A stretch of DNA of 64,000 nucleotides from Scylla paramamosain (GCF_035594125.1 NC_087158.1:5256001-5320000); one strand, 5' to 3'. Positions 44,226 through 56,399 are shown, counted from the stretch's first letter. Made by a program: numbers and translations. Notes: generated by a model from the sequence alone, not told the origin.

Positions 44226-45056
44226 TTACTCCTTCATAGGCCACTGAAATATTTTCTCCAGCTAGGGGAATTTCCTTAGACGCTGTCACTGCTTCACCAG
44301 ATAACAATTCCTGTATTTTACTTCTTCAGACCTCACAAGACATCACGACCATCACCATAGATCACCTATAACACCATAACACCATCCCCAAAGACACCAA
44401 TAACACCACAACACCACCACAACCCCAGCCAGAAAATGGCTGCCTATTAGCACTGACTCTGATCCCCCAGCGTTACGTCACTGACACAACTCACCAACCA
44501 AATTTCAGCGGATAAGAGCTCCTGGTACCACAAAAGACTCACCAACCTGATCCTGGATGTCAGGGTTATATCCCCACATCACTAATACTTCCACACACAT
44601 ACTCCATCACCACACCACACCCGAATTTATCCCCTTATCTGCCTTTCCACTCCCATCAGGGCCTCTGGTGCTCTGAAATTCTGCTGAGTCAGATACACAT
44701 GCCAGCTATGTATTCTCCCATCCTGCATCATTCAATCTCCACTTTCTTCTTTTAGCTTTTGCATTCCTTCCCATTCTTGGCACTCTCACCTCTCCCACAC
44801 ATCTTGATCTTGATCTAGTTTTAAGTGACCCTTGTCTCAACACATTCCACCTCAAATACACCTTTTCCTTTACATATACTTACATATAAAGAACTTAAAT
44901 TATGAAGAGAATAATACTACATGATATAAAATGAGTAAATAAGTCTTATACTAACTTATAACTAAGAATAAAGATATGTTTAGAAGGAAAAAGGAACATG
45001 GGGAACACTAAGAAAATGTTTTCCTTTTTAGTGTTAACTTGGCCAATAACATGACA
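44226..45056 (-). repeat. Gypsy B 3' LTR, truncated, with LINE B segment
   Basis: Aligns with 50595-51362. The terminus is TGTCATGTTATTGGCC on the minus strand. It lacks the part equivalent to 50162-50594. It contains an extra LINE B segment at 44709-44828 of about 118 bp. Confidence 0.85.
44709..44828 (-). mobile_element. 118-bp LINE B 5' segment inside the Gypsy B LTR
   Basis: Essentially identical to 43647-43765 (the 5' end of LINE B copy 3, including the GATCAAGATCAAG stretch), while the other LTR lacks it. Confidence 0.85.
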
Positions 45057-45067
45057 TCCCCTTTCCT
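45057..45067 (-). promoter_or_regulatory. Gypsy B polypurine tract
   Basis: AGGAAAGGGGA on the minus strand directly precedes the LTR terminus TGTCATG, the expected site for plus-strand priming. Confidence 0.8.
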
Positions 45068-45088
45068 AAAGAGGCATGAGGCACCTGA

Positions 45089-46621
45089 TTAGGATGCCTC
45101 ATGACTAGAAGGGGCGCAAGACAAGGCATCAGCAATTACGTTGTCGCTGTCTCTTACATGGTACATCTCTAGGTCATAATCCTGTAAGACCAGACACCAC
45201 CTCATCAGCCTCTGATTGGTGTTTTTCATTTTATACCAGAAAATCAGGGGATTGTGATCAGTGAAGACCTGTACAGGCTGCCCCGTCCCTTTAACATATA
45301 CTTCAAAATGACTCAAACTCGGCACAAGTCCCAAAGCCTCTTTTTCAATAGTGCTGTAAGCCCTCTGGTATGGTGGCAACTTCTTAGAATAATACCCAAT
45401 GGGGTACTCAACTCCCTCATTATTCTGCATTAACACACCACCCACATCATTCTGATTGGCATCCACATATAAAACAAATCTTTTTTTCATAATCAGGCAT
45501 GTACAGCACTAGGGCCCTGATTAACATTTTCTTAATTTTCACAAAAGCTTCCTCACAGTGTTTATCCCAACAAAATTTTGACTTTTTACTCAGTAACTTG
45601 GTCAGGGATATGGCAACACCTGAGAAATTTTTACAAAAATGCCTGTAATACCCACTGGCCACTAAGAATCTCAGTATCTCCTTCCTGTTGGTGGGTGGAG
45701 GGAGATCTACAAAGTCTTTTTTTTTAACCTTGGCTTCCACAGTTCTCACTTCACCCTTCCCTACCTTGAAACCTAAGTATTCCACATCAGCTTGCACAAA
45801 ATGACTTTTCATCAAGTTTACAGTGAGATTGGCATCATCCAGCCTGCTGAATACTTCCTCCAGTAACTGCACATGTTCCTCTCAACTCTTAGTGTATAGC
45901 AGAATATTATCTATATACACAGAACATCCCATCATTCCTTTCAGTACTCTGTTTATCAGTCTCTGAAAAGAACTACCACTGTTCTTCATCCCAAACAGAA
46001 GAACTTTGTACTGATACAATCCATCCATTATGACAAAAGCTGATATGGCTTTTGCCCTCTCAGTAAGTCCTACTTGCCAGTATCCTTTTAACAAGTCAGT
46101 TTTTGTTATGAAGTTTTCATAACCCACATGATCTTTACAATCATTAACTCTAGGGGTAGGCTAAGCATCAGGTTTTGTCACCATGTTAACCTTCCTATAT
46201 ATAATCTGTACAAAAACGGAAACTCTCATGACCAAGTTTGGGCACTAACATGCATGGTGAGCTCCATGGACTTTCACTGGGCTCAATCAAGTCATGCTCC
46301 AACTTATACTTCACTTCTTTTCTCATGATTTCCTTTTTCCGTGGATTAACTCTTTAGGGGTGTTGTTTGATGGGTTCAGCCTCCCCCAAAATCTACATCA
46401 TGTACCACTATATTTGTTTTTCTAGGTGCATCAAGGAATAAAGAATTAAATCTTTCAATAATCTTCCTAATCTTTTCTTTCTTTTCTAACTCCATGTGTC
46501 CCAATTTATTATTTAAATTCCCCAACACGGCTGAGTTCTCTAGCACCATTCCCTCGCACCTACTCAGTTTCATTTCAGACCACTCCTCCTCCACCTCAGT
46601 GGTCACATTCACAATATTCAT
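45089..46621 (-). pseudogene. pol: Gypsy B RT and RNase H
   Basis: Pieces in three frames. The N-terminus has EKIRKIIERFNSLFLDAPRK and the VHDVDFGGG motif (46621-46376). RT palm: ITKTDLLKGYWQVGLTERAK and LLFGMKNSGSSFQRL, with the catalytic box read as YIDN (45930) instead of Y-x-DD. Thumb: VEYLGFKVGKG and RFLVASGYYRHFCKNFS. RNase H: VLYVDANQNDVGGVLMQ, EKEALGL, FTDHNPLIFW, ending DALSCAPSSHEAS at 45089. Sequence between 46375 and 46128 is decayed. It lies downstream of integrase. Confidence 0.85.
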
Positions 46622-46668
46622 GGTTTTTGCTCTTTTTTCTACTTAATTTTCTTTTTTTTTCTTCCCTT

Positions 46669-48094
46669 TCACGAAAAAGCTTCAACATATTTTTGTGACA
46701 CACTAGTTCTTTTCTTCCTCCCTGAAGTTTTTACAACATAATTCACATCATTCACTTTTCTCTTAATCTCCCAAGGTCCATTGAACCTGGCTTTGAAAGA
46801 ATTACCTTGCAATGGAAAAAGGATTAAGACCTTGTCCCCAGGCTGAAAAGATCTGGCCCTTGCCTTCCTGTCATACCAGCCTTTCATCTCACTCTGACTA
46901 CCCTCCAAATTTTCTTGTGCAATTTCCGTAGCACTCATTAATCTGTCCTTGAAATCTGATACATGCTGCACCACATTAGGAGGCTCCTCTGCCCCTAACC
47001 ACTTTTCTTTCACCATCCTCAAGGGACCATTCACCTCATGCCTATACACTAACTCAAATGGGCTGAAACCTGTTGACTCTTGCACACTGTCTCTCAATGC
47101 AAACAAAGCTAGTGGCAATGCCTCATCCCACTCAACACTCATCTCCTCACAATACATCCTGAGAGTGTTTTTTTCAGAGTCTGGTGAAATCTTTCTACAC
47201 AACCCTTGGACTGGGGATGCTAAGCATTCGGCTGCTTCTGTTCAATTGTCAGGTCCCTTAGAATCTCCCTGAACATTTGTGAAGTGAAATTACTTCCCTG
47301 GTCTGACTACAACACCTTAGGAATTCCCACCTGTAAGAAAAATTTCACCAACTCCCTCACAATATTTTTAGAGTTTATACTCCTGAGGGGAATGGCCTCA
47401 GGGAATCAGGATGACATACACATAATAGTCAGCAAATATTGGCTTCCCCTCCTGATCCTTGGCAAAGGACCTACACAGTCTATCACAACTTTACTGAAAG
47501 GCTCCTCAACCACAGGGATAGGGTGAAGGGGGCCAGGATGAATTACCTGGTTCGGCTTACCCACCTTCTGACATAAACCACAAGTTTTACAGAACTCATT
47601 CACATCACCTCTCACTTTGGGCCAGTAATAATGACAGAATTTTTCCTATAGTTTTTTCTGATCCCCTGGTGTCCTGCCAGATCTCCAACATGTGCCAATT
47701 CCAATATTTTCTTCCTATACACCTGTAGCACTACAATCTGACTTTTCACCATCCAGTGATCGGAGGCAGGAGTATTCAAAGGTCTTCAACTTCTCAATAA
47801 CATCCCGTTATCCACATAGTAACCCACATACTCATCACCAAGCTCATTCAGCCTCTTAGCCTCATTCCAAACAGGCTTCAAGCTTTCATCATCTTCCTGA
47901 GCTTTTATCAACTCACTCTTCTCTACCACAAAATCGAGGTTGGGCTCCTCCTGGCCTACAACCCTTTCATCACTCGCACGCTCTGGGCTATTTCCTTTTT
48001 CATCGGGTTCCTCAAACAGGGCACCCAGGCTTTCGTCCTGTGTTGCTCCCTTGGTGTCCACGTGTCCCCTCCGGGCCATCTCTTGGGTCACCAT
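46669..48094 (-). pseudogene. pol: Gypsy B integrase
   Basis: Broken in several frames but collinear. HHCC zinc module (LAHVGDLAGHQG at about 47680; CKTCGLCQK at about 47590). First catalytic Asp in VVIDCVGPLP (about 47490), second in SDQGSNFTS (about 47300), Glu in the VERFHQTL region (about 47200), then DEALPLALFALRDSVQESTG and FSPFELVYRHEVNG. The C-terminal barrel reads FNGPWEIKRKVNDVNYVVKT and ends at 46669. It precedes RT in transcription order, the reverse of ordinary gypsy elements. Confidence 0.85.
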
Positions 48095-48106
48095 GCAGAC
48101 TGGGAA

Positions 48107-49791
48107 CTATTCAGGCACTTCCACCTCCCCATTTGTTGAGTGAGGGACTGATGCTGGAATGGTGGCCTCTGTCATTCCTACCAGAGGACTGTCTACCATC
48201 TGAAGTTTAGGGATGACTCTACCTCCAGCCAGGTCATCCCTGACCAACATATCCACTCCATCTACAGGCAGTGTCTCCATCACTCCCACCATCACCTCTC
48301 CAGTGACGTATCCACAGTCCAGCCAAACTTTGTGCAAGGGAATACTGAGCTTGCCTCCTGTGCTTTTGCATGAGACCTCTCTGCCAGTGTTGGTCTCCTC
48401 ATTCCATGGGAGTACACTACTTGAGATCAGGCTCTGATTAGCCCCTGTATCACGAAGGATTCTGATCACCTTCAGGCTTCCCTCCACTTTCACAGTTCTT
48501 TCACTGGCGAAATGCTCAAAGCCCTCATCCTTCTGTGCCTCCTCTTGTATTTGTGCATTCATATTCTCCACATACTTCACCAGGTACCTTTGGGCAGCAA
48601 CTGCTCCCACTGGCTTTGGTCTTCCCTTTAGACACTGGTACTTCCTATGCCTACTTTCCCCACATCCAAGGCACTTAAGTGCACCTTCACCACCAGTACC
48701 ATTCTTGTAGTTGGTAGTGCTTCCTAGCCCAATCCTGTGTGTCATAGGTCTCAGGTTGTGTTTGGGTGGTGGGGGCATGTTGTAATTGTGGGAAAAATTA
48801 TAGTTGTTAGGGCAGGGCGGGTTTGGCCTGTGGAATGATCTCGTGCTCATCTGGTGGTCATTCCTATATCTCTGATGACCATCACTTTTGTTGGAGAATG
48901 ACTTTCTCCCCCCATGGTATTCACCTCTACTCAGCCCATGGGCTTCACAATAACTGTCAGCCCTGCATCCAGCTTCCATCACATCTTTCACGTCATGTGA
49001 TATAAGCTCATATTTTAAACTGGGATGCACTTGATCCATAAATTGTTCCATCAGCAGAACTCCTTTTATCTCCTCGGCTGTAGTGACTTCCTCGGCCTTC
49101 ATCCACCGTTCCACCGTTCCAGGCAGCATTCTCGTGCCATCTCGAGATAAGTGGTACCTGGGCATTTTCCAATCCTGTAAGTTGTACCTGGGCATTTTCT
49201 AATCCTGCAGAACCTTTCCCAGTACACTCCCGGACTTATACGGGTTGATCCCAACACTGCTTCCTTTATCACTTTATAGTCACTTGCCTCTTGCTCACTC
49301 AAACTTGCATATGCCTCCCTGGCCTTTCCTTCAAATTTAGACTGGACCGGCAATGCACACTCATCTTCATCCCATTTCCTCAACTTTGCAGTTTTTTCAA
49401 ACTGAAGGAAGAAATCCTCTTCCTCCCCTTCCACAAATTTAGGCACATAGATTACATTTCTCTATATGTCCCCATTTCCTTGTGCACTGTTTCCTGCCCT
49501 GGCCTCTGTTAATTTAATTCCTCTTTCTGCCTTTATCTTTTCTATCTCCACCTCCTGCATCTGTATCTGCTGCATCCCCACTTCTTTCTGCATTTGCATC
49601 TGTGTCTGCTCCTTTGCATTTGCAATTGGTTTCATTAATTCAAATTTTTCTCTACTGGAAAGGGCATAATTTCTGCCGAGTGTACCCAGATTTATCTCAC
49701 TCACCCCAACACCTTCCTCTACACTCTCTCCATCACCATCATTTTTGAACCAGCTCCTCTCCTCAAGAACATTTTTTAACTCCACCTGCAT
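48107..49791 (-). pseudogene. gag: Gypsy B gag and protease
   Basis: Gag N-terminus at 49791 (MQVELKNVLEERSWFKND), with a Gln/Met-rich coiled stretch. An in-frame TAG lies near 49462. Then FVEGEEEDFFLQFEKTAKLR and a frameshift at about 49195. The next part (VTTAEEIKGVLLMEQFMDQV) looks SCAN-like, as in Gmr1-type gags. A zinc knuckle follows (CLGCGESRHRKYQC, about 48660), then the protease DTGANQSLISSSVL (about 48450) and VDGVDMLVRDDLAGG. A short tandem duplication near 49140-49200 repeats the motif GTACCTGGGCATTTTC. No functional polyprotein. Confidence 0.82.
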
Positions 49792-50139
49792 TTCCTCCTT
49801 TTCTTGGATTTTAATTCTACTTGGAACTTCTCAGCCACTAAACACAATTCCTCCTTGGTTAGCGAGTACAAGGCATGCACACCCCTTGACAGAAGGAATG
49901 CCCCAACACATTTAGCTGCTATGATTACAGTCACTACACTTCACAAAATATTCCTCCAAATATTACACCATTAGTCATTAAAAAAAATACCTCAACAAAA
50001 TATACACTCACACATCAGTACTGGCACCATAAAATGATATACACAATACATACACAGTTGAAAGAAATACTTCACATAGCTAAATTCCTCTCAGTGACAA
50101 TTACCATGTAACACTCATTACACCCAACAAATATTCATT

Positions 50140-50157
50140 ATCCCGGACGGGCCCCCA
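50140..50157 (-). promoter_or_regulatory. Gypsy B primer-binding site (tRNA-Pro type)
   Basis: TGGGGGCCCGTCCGGGAT on the minus strand, four bases after the 5' LTR end. It differs by one base from the proline-tRNA primer site of gammaretroviruses as I know it. Confidence 0.75.
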
Positions 50158-50161
50158 TTTC

Positions 50162-50961
50162 TGTCACGATTCCGGTTATCTTTCCAAGAAAGTGGATGTT
50201 ACACTGATCCCAGAAAGTTTTAAAGGTCTGGATTTTTAAAGGCCTTAAATACCTACCTGACCTATCCAAAATCGTCAGCTATTAAACCCTCTCACAAAAC
50301 CCTTGCCTTGGCACAGCACGCCAAGAATCACCTCAATACCAGATCAGTGTTGTGGTAGAAAACACAGTTATTCTATATAATAACAGGATATATTAATGAT
50401 AATGTTAACTTACAAACAAATTGAGGTAGTATACATTATTAGGGAACAAATTTCTATCTTAGATCAACACAGGATAATTCCCACACTCACAATAGATTCC
50501 CCCTTTTTCTCAGGCTCTTATATCGCCTCCCTTATTGCTCAGAGGTTATACATATCAATATATGACATTCTCGTCACTTCACAAAGCACTAAAAACCCTT
50601 TTACTCCTTCATAGGCAGCTGAAATATTTTCCCCAGCTACAGAAATTTCCCTAGATGCTGTCACCACATCACCAAATAACAATTCCTGTATTTTATCTCC
50701 TCAAACCTCACAAGACATCACCACCATCACCATGGATCACCTATAACACTGTAACACCATCCCCAAAGATATCAATAACACCACAACACCACCACAACCC
50801 CAACCACAAAATGGCTGCCTATTAGCACTGACGCTGGCCCCTCAGCGTTATGTCACCGACACAACTCGCCGACCAAATTTCAGTGGACAAGAGCTCTTGT
50901 TACCACAAAAGACTCACCAACCTGATCCTGGATATCAGGATATCACCACATCACTAATACT

Positions 50962-51038
<77 letters not shown>

Positions 51039-51362
51039 CATCACCACACCACACCTGAATTTATCCCCTGAGAATGCCGCCTTTCCACTCCCCTCAAGGC
51101 CTCTGGTGCTCTGAAATTCTGCTGAGTCAGATACACAAGCCAGACATGTATCGTCCCCTTGCCTCAACACATTCCACCTTAAATACATACATATAAAGAA
51201 CTTAAATTATGAAGAGAATAATACTACATGATATAAAATGAGTAAATAAGTCTTATACTAACTTATAACTAAGAATAAAGATATGTTTAGAAGGAAAACG
51301 AACACAAGGAACTCTAAGAAAATGTGTTCCTTTTCAGGGTAAACTTGGCCAATAACATGACA
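50162..51362 (-). repeat. Gypsy B 5' LTR (1,201 bp)
   Basis: Minus-strand ends TGTCATG...CGTGACA. It contains a (CA)n tract at 50965-51036 that is short in the other LTR. Confidence 0.85.
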
Positions 51363-51849
51363 ATAAGGAAGTATCATTTCAGTTGCCAAAGTTAAATTTG
51401 CCCTCCTTTAATGGCAATCTCACGAGGTGGGTAGAGTTGTGGAATTTATATGAATGCTCCATTCATCAAAACAAAGATTTAACACATATCTAGAAGCTCA
51501 CCTACCTTAAGGGCCAGGTAGAGGGAGAGGCTGGAGTCTAACTTAATGAGAGAGGGGTGTGTAGAGTCAACCGCTGCTTAAATCTGACTCTACCATCCTC
51601 GGCGGACATCTCACATCACACTCCAGCTAATTACTTTGTCTAGTTGCAAGCCTGGGAACTGATAGGTACTTAGCTATCATGTGTCTGCATAACCCAAGGT
51701 AAATATCTATGACCTGGCACTGGCCTTCTATACCACTTTTACTGTAAAGGTCCTGTTGTCCAAAAAAAATGAGGAATTTATGAATCTAACTGAAACCTTC
51801 AGCCATCAGCTTCATGTCATACTTCATCAAAGGGGCATGTTCTTCATTG
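51363..51849. other. Unassigned DNA right of Gypsy B
   Basis: No gene recognised. No matching target duplication can be sought because the other end of Gypsy B is lost. Confidence 0.4.
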
Positions 51850-53281
51850 GACTTCTGTTCTTGTTTTTTTTTTTTTTGTTGAATCATCTCCAGTTCCATA
51901 AGTTCTTTGTTGGTGAGTTCTTCTCCATCCAACTTATGTAACCCTTCAAAGTCCTCTTCTTCAAAAGTCCAGGGTGAGATCTTTACTAATCTCCACGAGA
52001 TTTTCCATGATTTTCTTGCTCACTTCATTAAATCCTTTGAAGTTGGTAACCAAGTGGGGACACAAGTTTCTCCACACACCAGAGAGGTTAGTTTGCTTAA
52101 TATCATGTCTCAAAGCATGGATGTTCTTGATACACTTGTAGATACCATAACTCTTTCAAAAGTCATGTAATGTCATCTCAGGGTTTTCATCGGCTGGCTT
52201 GAGTGTTTGACTGTAGGTGCATTAGATGTAATATTTCTTGAATGTAGCTATTACATCTTAATCCATGAGCTGAAGTAGTGAAGTGGTGTTAGATGGCAGA
52301 AACACAACTTTAACATCCAGGTGAAAATCATCCAGGTGGGGTAGGTGGCCAGGGGCATTATCAAGAATAAGCAAAATCTTGAAAGGCAGCCCCTTCTCCT
52401 TGCAATACAGCCTGGGATGAAGTTATTAAGGAACCAATCTTCAAAGGTTTCTTGGGTCACCCAGGCTTTCTTGTTTCCACTTCCAAGTAAGGGCAAGTAG
52501 CTCTGAAATTTTTCAGCAGCCAAGGTGTCTCTACCCAGTAAACAAGCAGCAGTTTCAGCTTAAGGTCACCTGCTAGGTCCTTAAGGTCACCTGCTTAAGG
52601 TCACCCATGCTTAGCATCAAGGTAAGTCTGTCCTAAGCTGCCTTAAATCCTGGTATCGTTTTCTCCTCATGGCTGATCTAGGTCTTTGACATTTTCTTCC
52701 AAAACATCCCAGTCTCATCAGTGTTGAAAATTTGTTCTGGTGTGTAATCTTCAGACTGAAAGATTTACCTCAGGATTGGTGGAAATTTGTGGGCAGCTTT
52801 CTTGTTGGCACTTACTGCTTCTCCAGTAACTGACACATGATATAAGTTTGTCCATTTCTTGAACCTGTTGAACCAGCCATAGCCTGCAGTGAATGTCTCC
52901 TCTTTCACACTTTCCCATGCCTTTGCCTTCAGATAATTTAACAGAGGTTCAGCATTTACTTGAATAAGCTGCAGGCTTAACCTTCTTCCACCATTGATAT
53001 TCAAGCCATAACACAAGAAGTTTCTCCATCCCTTTGAACCTTGGTCCGGTTCTTGCTTATAATTGTAGATTTCATTTGTATGGCTCCCTTGATATACTCC
53101 ATGATACTTTCTTTCATCTTGTAGGTTGCACTGTGAAGCTATTCATTCCATAAGCATGTGCAACATTCACCGTCTTCTCACCATTATTGAGTTTCTTGAT
53201 TATCACCATTTCAAATGAGATGGGTTGGCATTTCCATGGGGCACCAGCATCCTTACTTGATGGTTGTTTATCTCCAGTCAT
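51850..53281 (-). pseudogene. Tigger-type transposase relic (TIGD1-like)
   Basis: Collinear pieces of a pogo/Tigger DDE transposase. N-terminal HTH: EMVIIKKLNNGEKTVNVAHAYG (53180-53120). CENP-B-type second HTH: TAGYGWFNRFKKWTNLYHVS (52890-52830). Catalytic first Asp: IFNTDETGMFWKKM (about 52700). NKKAWVTQETFEDWFLNNFI (52475-52420), then the DNAPGH-type second Asp in another frame (about 52350), and a C-terminal TNKELMELE motif (about 51895). At least four frameshifts and several stops. The N-terminus (MTGDKQPSSKDAG) differs from the MPKVVEKRK start in the window's MITEs, so this is another family. No TIRs identified. Confidence 0.8.
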
Positions 53282-53309
53282 GGTAGGCAATGGATAGACG
53301 AAAAATACA

Positions 53310-53864
53310 ATGATAAATTTGGATAAAGTGGATGCCAAGGCATCTACCTCCCTGTCCCAACTTACTATGCCAGCCATGTGTGCGATGGTTCTACCAAAAT
53401 TTCCATGGGGTTTCTCTAGTCATATGGTAACTGTCCAGCAACTCCTTCACCGCAAGGGTTTCTCTAAGGGAGCTTCACAGTACCTGGCCCAGTCTAAGCG
53501 ATCTTCCACTATTGTGAATTACCAGTGTTACAACCAGATCACAGCTGCCCTTGACGTGAGTCTGCTCTCACTAGGCTACCACCCTTACATCCCAGTATGG
53601 GAAAAATTACTACATGAAACCAGGTCAATTCACTGGTCATACCCAGCTATAGCTTCAAAGGTTGTCACCCTGTCTCAATCCACAGGGAAAATACAATGCA
53701 AATTTCTTCCATTTGCTGAGAAAGGACTTGCAAGAACACGTCACAGGAAAGACAGATACAAGTACAATACAATTAGACCAAAATATCTTATGAGCATACC
53801 ATCCACAATAGCGTCCTCCCACAGTTCAATAAAATATTTGGACACATGGCTTCGGGTTAAATAA
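53310..53864 (+). CDS. Unidentified 184-aa ORF with a recombinase-like N-terminal segment
   Basis: Open frame from ATG 53310. Residues around 48-75 (LLHRKGFSKGASQYLAQSKR, then SSTIVNYQCYN) resemble the SAM-like N-terminal domain of tyrosine recombinases found in DIRS/Crypton-type mobile elements (sGFS..a..i..S.r.STi..Y). The rest (GYHPYIPVWEKLLHETRSIH and a basic KGLARTRHRKDRYKY) is not recognised, and no catalytic R-H-R-Y set is visible. It may be a fragment joined to unrelated DNA, or a chance ORF. Confidence 0.3.
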   Translation: MINLDKVDAKASTSLSQLTMPAMCAMVLPKFPWGFSSHMVTVQQLLHRKGFSKGASQYLAQSKRSSTIVNYQCYNQITAALDVSLLSLGYHPYIPVWEKLLHETRSIHWSYPAIASKVVTLSQSTGKIQCKFLPFAEKGLARTRHRKDRYKYNTIRPKYLMSIPSTIASSHSSIKYLDTWLRVK

Positions 53865-54092
53865 TCTTCAATTTCTCAGAAGATGAGAGAAATACAAGAA
53901 AGTTAACTGCAAAGCACATATACAAAAATATATTCTCTGGCCAGGACAACAAACAGTAACACACTCAAGGCCAGTCACATTTAGACAACCAAGACAAAGG
54001 GAGATGCCAGAGCAGCCTCAGACTAGCCACATGTATGGGCTTCCACATTTGTGTACACTGGGAGGTGGACGACTAATAATTCCAAAGTAATA
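53865..54092. other. Spacer
   Basis: No feature recognised. Confidence 0.4.
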
Positions 54093-54906
54093 TAGTCTGT
54101 TCACTTAATCTAGATTTCTGGCGCCTAGGTGGGTTTGTAAGCTTGCAGCTGATTGGCTGCAATGCTCTCTCGGTAGCACTCGCGTCAAGCCACATTTTGC
54201 ATGCTCGAGTGAAAAATGTTTCTATATTATATGCCATAACTCATTTAATATATGGGATAGCCAGTTTTGGTTGACACCATCAGACTCAACAACGACTGTA
54301 GAATCAAGATGTATTGTAAAAACTTGACAAAACAAAAAGGAAAATGGTATTATGGTGAGTTGAACTGTAAGGATGTTAAAAAAAATTGTTATAACATGTT
54401 TTATTTATGCTTGCTATTTTCAACAATTAATCATTGAATGCCGAAATATGTTGTTAAATTATGTAGGAAAAACTCTCATGAACATGATAGTGTGATCAGT
54501 GTGCAGATATTGAAAACACATATTGAAAACACAGAGTCATTTATAGCAATGTGTCACTTGCTGCAATCATCACGGCAGTGTGACACTTGTTGTGGCGTGT
54601 GGAAACAGAGTTAGACACCAAACAACTGGGACAGTGCTTATAAAAAGCCTTAAAATAGTACCCAGAATTATTGTACTCATGGTTATGAAAAATTCATAAT
54701 TTTCTTTCACAAGGACTATGGGTTTTCATATCTTTCATAGTTGTGAGTGACTTATTTATGGCTAACTGAAACCTGCATGTAAAATACTTCTTCAATGATA
54801 AAAAAAGGGCTTAGAAAGGTGAAAACATAATATACTTGGAAAATTTTTGGTGGCAGTTCTATAATAATTACACTATCTCTTTTAGATTAAGACATCATGC
54901 TCCAAA

Positions 54907-54945
54907 AATTACTGAAGTTAAGCAGCATTATGTCTGCTATGGGTA
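54907..54945 (+). ncRNA. Possible 5S rRNA-derived fragment
   Basis: TACTGAAGTTAAGCAGCAT resembles the conserved A-box region of 5S rRNA (ACCGAAGTTAAGCAACAT type), followed by a weaker match. About 40 bp only, not a gene. A 5S-derived SINE remnant or chance are both possible. Confidence 0.25.
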
Positions 54946-55440
54946 AAAATAAACTTATTGAAAATTGTTGATTGATTAATGATCAGCATAATATTAAATG
55001 TGAAGAATAGTCCTCTTTTTTTTTCTACTTATTCTTCTACAGTATTTTAATGTTACAGGAAAGGATTACCTTAGTCCTCTTTAAAGCCTAATTTCATTAG
55101 GGAGGCTGGGTTATGTTACAACGAAGGATTGCCTTAGTCCTCTTTAAAGCCTATTTTGGTTAGGAACGTTGGATTATGTTGATAAATAAAAAAGAATAAA
55201 AAAAACAAATAAAAGCCTACCAAAAGAATTGTACAATGAAGATATGTAACTTTTCTTTATAAAAGTAAAGGTGTTTCATGCAATGGAGGCTGTTTTAATA
55301 CATTTCTCTTTTACAAACTTTTATTACAAGTTTGAATTGAATTTATTCATGAAAGGCAAGGTGTTGTGAGATAAATTTTGCCTAACAATCTTTCAATCCT
55401 GGCCTACCTATAAATGCATATCTATCTATCTATCTATCTG

Positions 55441-55578
<138 letters not shown>

Positions 55579-55934
55579 TTATACATATTTATTTATTTAT
55601 TTATTTATATACTTATACAATTTTGGAAGGTTCTCACAGTGTCACTGCTGCCCTGTCTCTCCCTGCCCAGGACCTTCCCCTACCACCAACCATCGCGCCA
55701 AGTGTCATGCTGCTGTGATGGTTGCAGCGAGTGACATGTTGGTATAAATGTGTGTTTTCAATATGTGGAGCTTTGTCTGCATTCTGATCAGACTATCATG
55801 TTCATGAAAGTTTTTCCTATGTATTGTAATAATATATCTCCACATACAACGATTAACTGTTGAAAACACCGAGCATAAGTAAAACATGTTATAACATTTT
55901 TTTTAACATCTTCACAGTTCAACTTATCGTAATA

Positions 55935-56399
55935 CAGTAAAATCCCTCTCATCCGGCATTCGAGTATCCGGCAGCTTCAAGTATGCGGCACATTTTTTCG
56001 CGAGCCTTAAAATCAATAAAAAATCAATGTGTACTCATAAAATCGATTAAAATTCCCGCGCGAGGCATATTTTGTCCCCTCGCCACCAGAGCGCACTGCT
56101 TCACGCCACCCGCGGCCCACTGCACTGTGTTTACTCAGTGACTCAGTCCCGCGTGTGCACTGTTTATCGCCTGACATCATGCCTAAAGTTGTAGAAAAGA
56201 GGAAGCGTGTTGTGCTTACACTTAAGCAGCTGATCAGATCAGCTGCTGATTAAGATCAACTGATCTTTGTCATGGTAAGATGTGTGAGTGTAGGGTGGTG
56301 ATTGTGGACATAATTTCACTTCTATTCAAGTATCCGGCAATATTCAAGTATCCGGCATGTCGGCGGTCCCGTTGATGCCAGATAAGAGGGATTTTATTG
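55935..56399 (+). mobile_element. Tigger/pogo-type MITE, copy 3 (465 bp)
   Basis: Same family as 63-534, with TA at 55933-55934 and 56400-56401. It interrupts the right arm of the 54.1-56.7 kb element; the uninterrupted left arm shows the empty site. Carries MPKVVEKRKRVVLTLKQ from 56179. Confidence 0.88.

Larger units (their letters stand above)
44226..51362 (-). mobile_element. Gypsy B: LTR retrotransposon with integrase before RT
   Basis: LTRs lie at 44226-45056 (truncated) and 50162-51362. Minus-strand order: 5' LTR, PBS, gag, protease, integrase, RT, RNase H, polypurine tract, 3' LTR. RT and RNase H are gypsy-like in sequence, but the order PR-IN-RT-RH is that of Ty1/copia. This matches the Gmr1-type group of Ty3/gypsy elements described from deuterostomes. 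Many frameshifts and stops; LTRs clearly diverged, so older than Gypsy A. Confidence 0.83.

Noticed and set aside
51730..51750. CAGTAAAAG-like sequence near the end of the Tigger relic as its TIR
   Set aside because: No inverted partner found on the other side of the relic.
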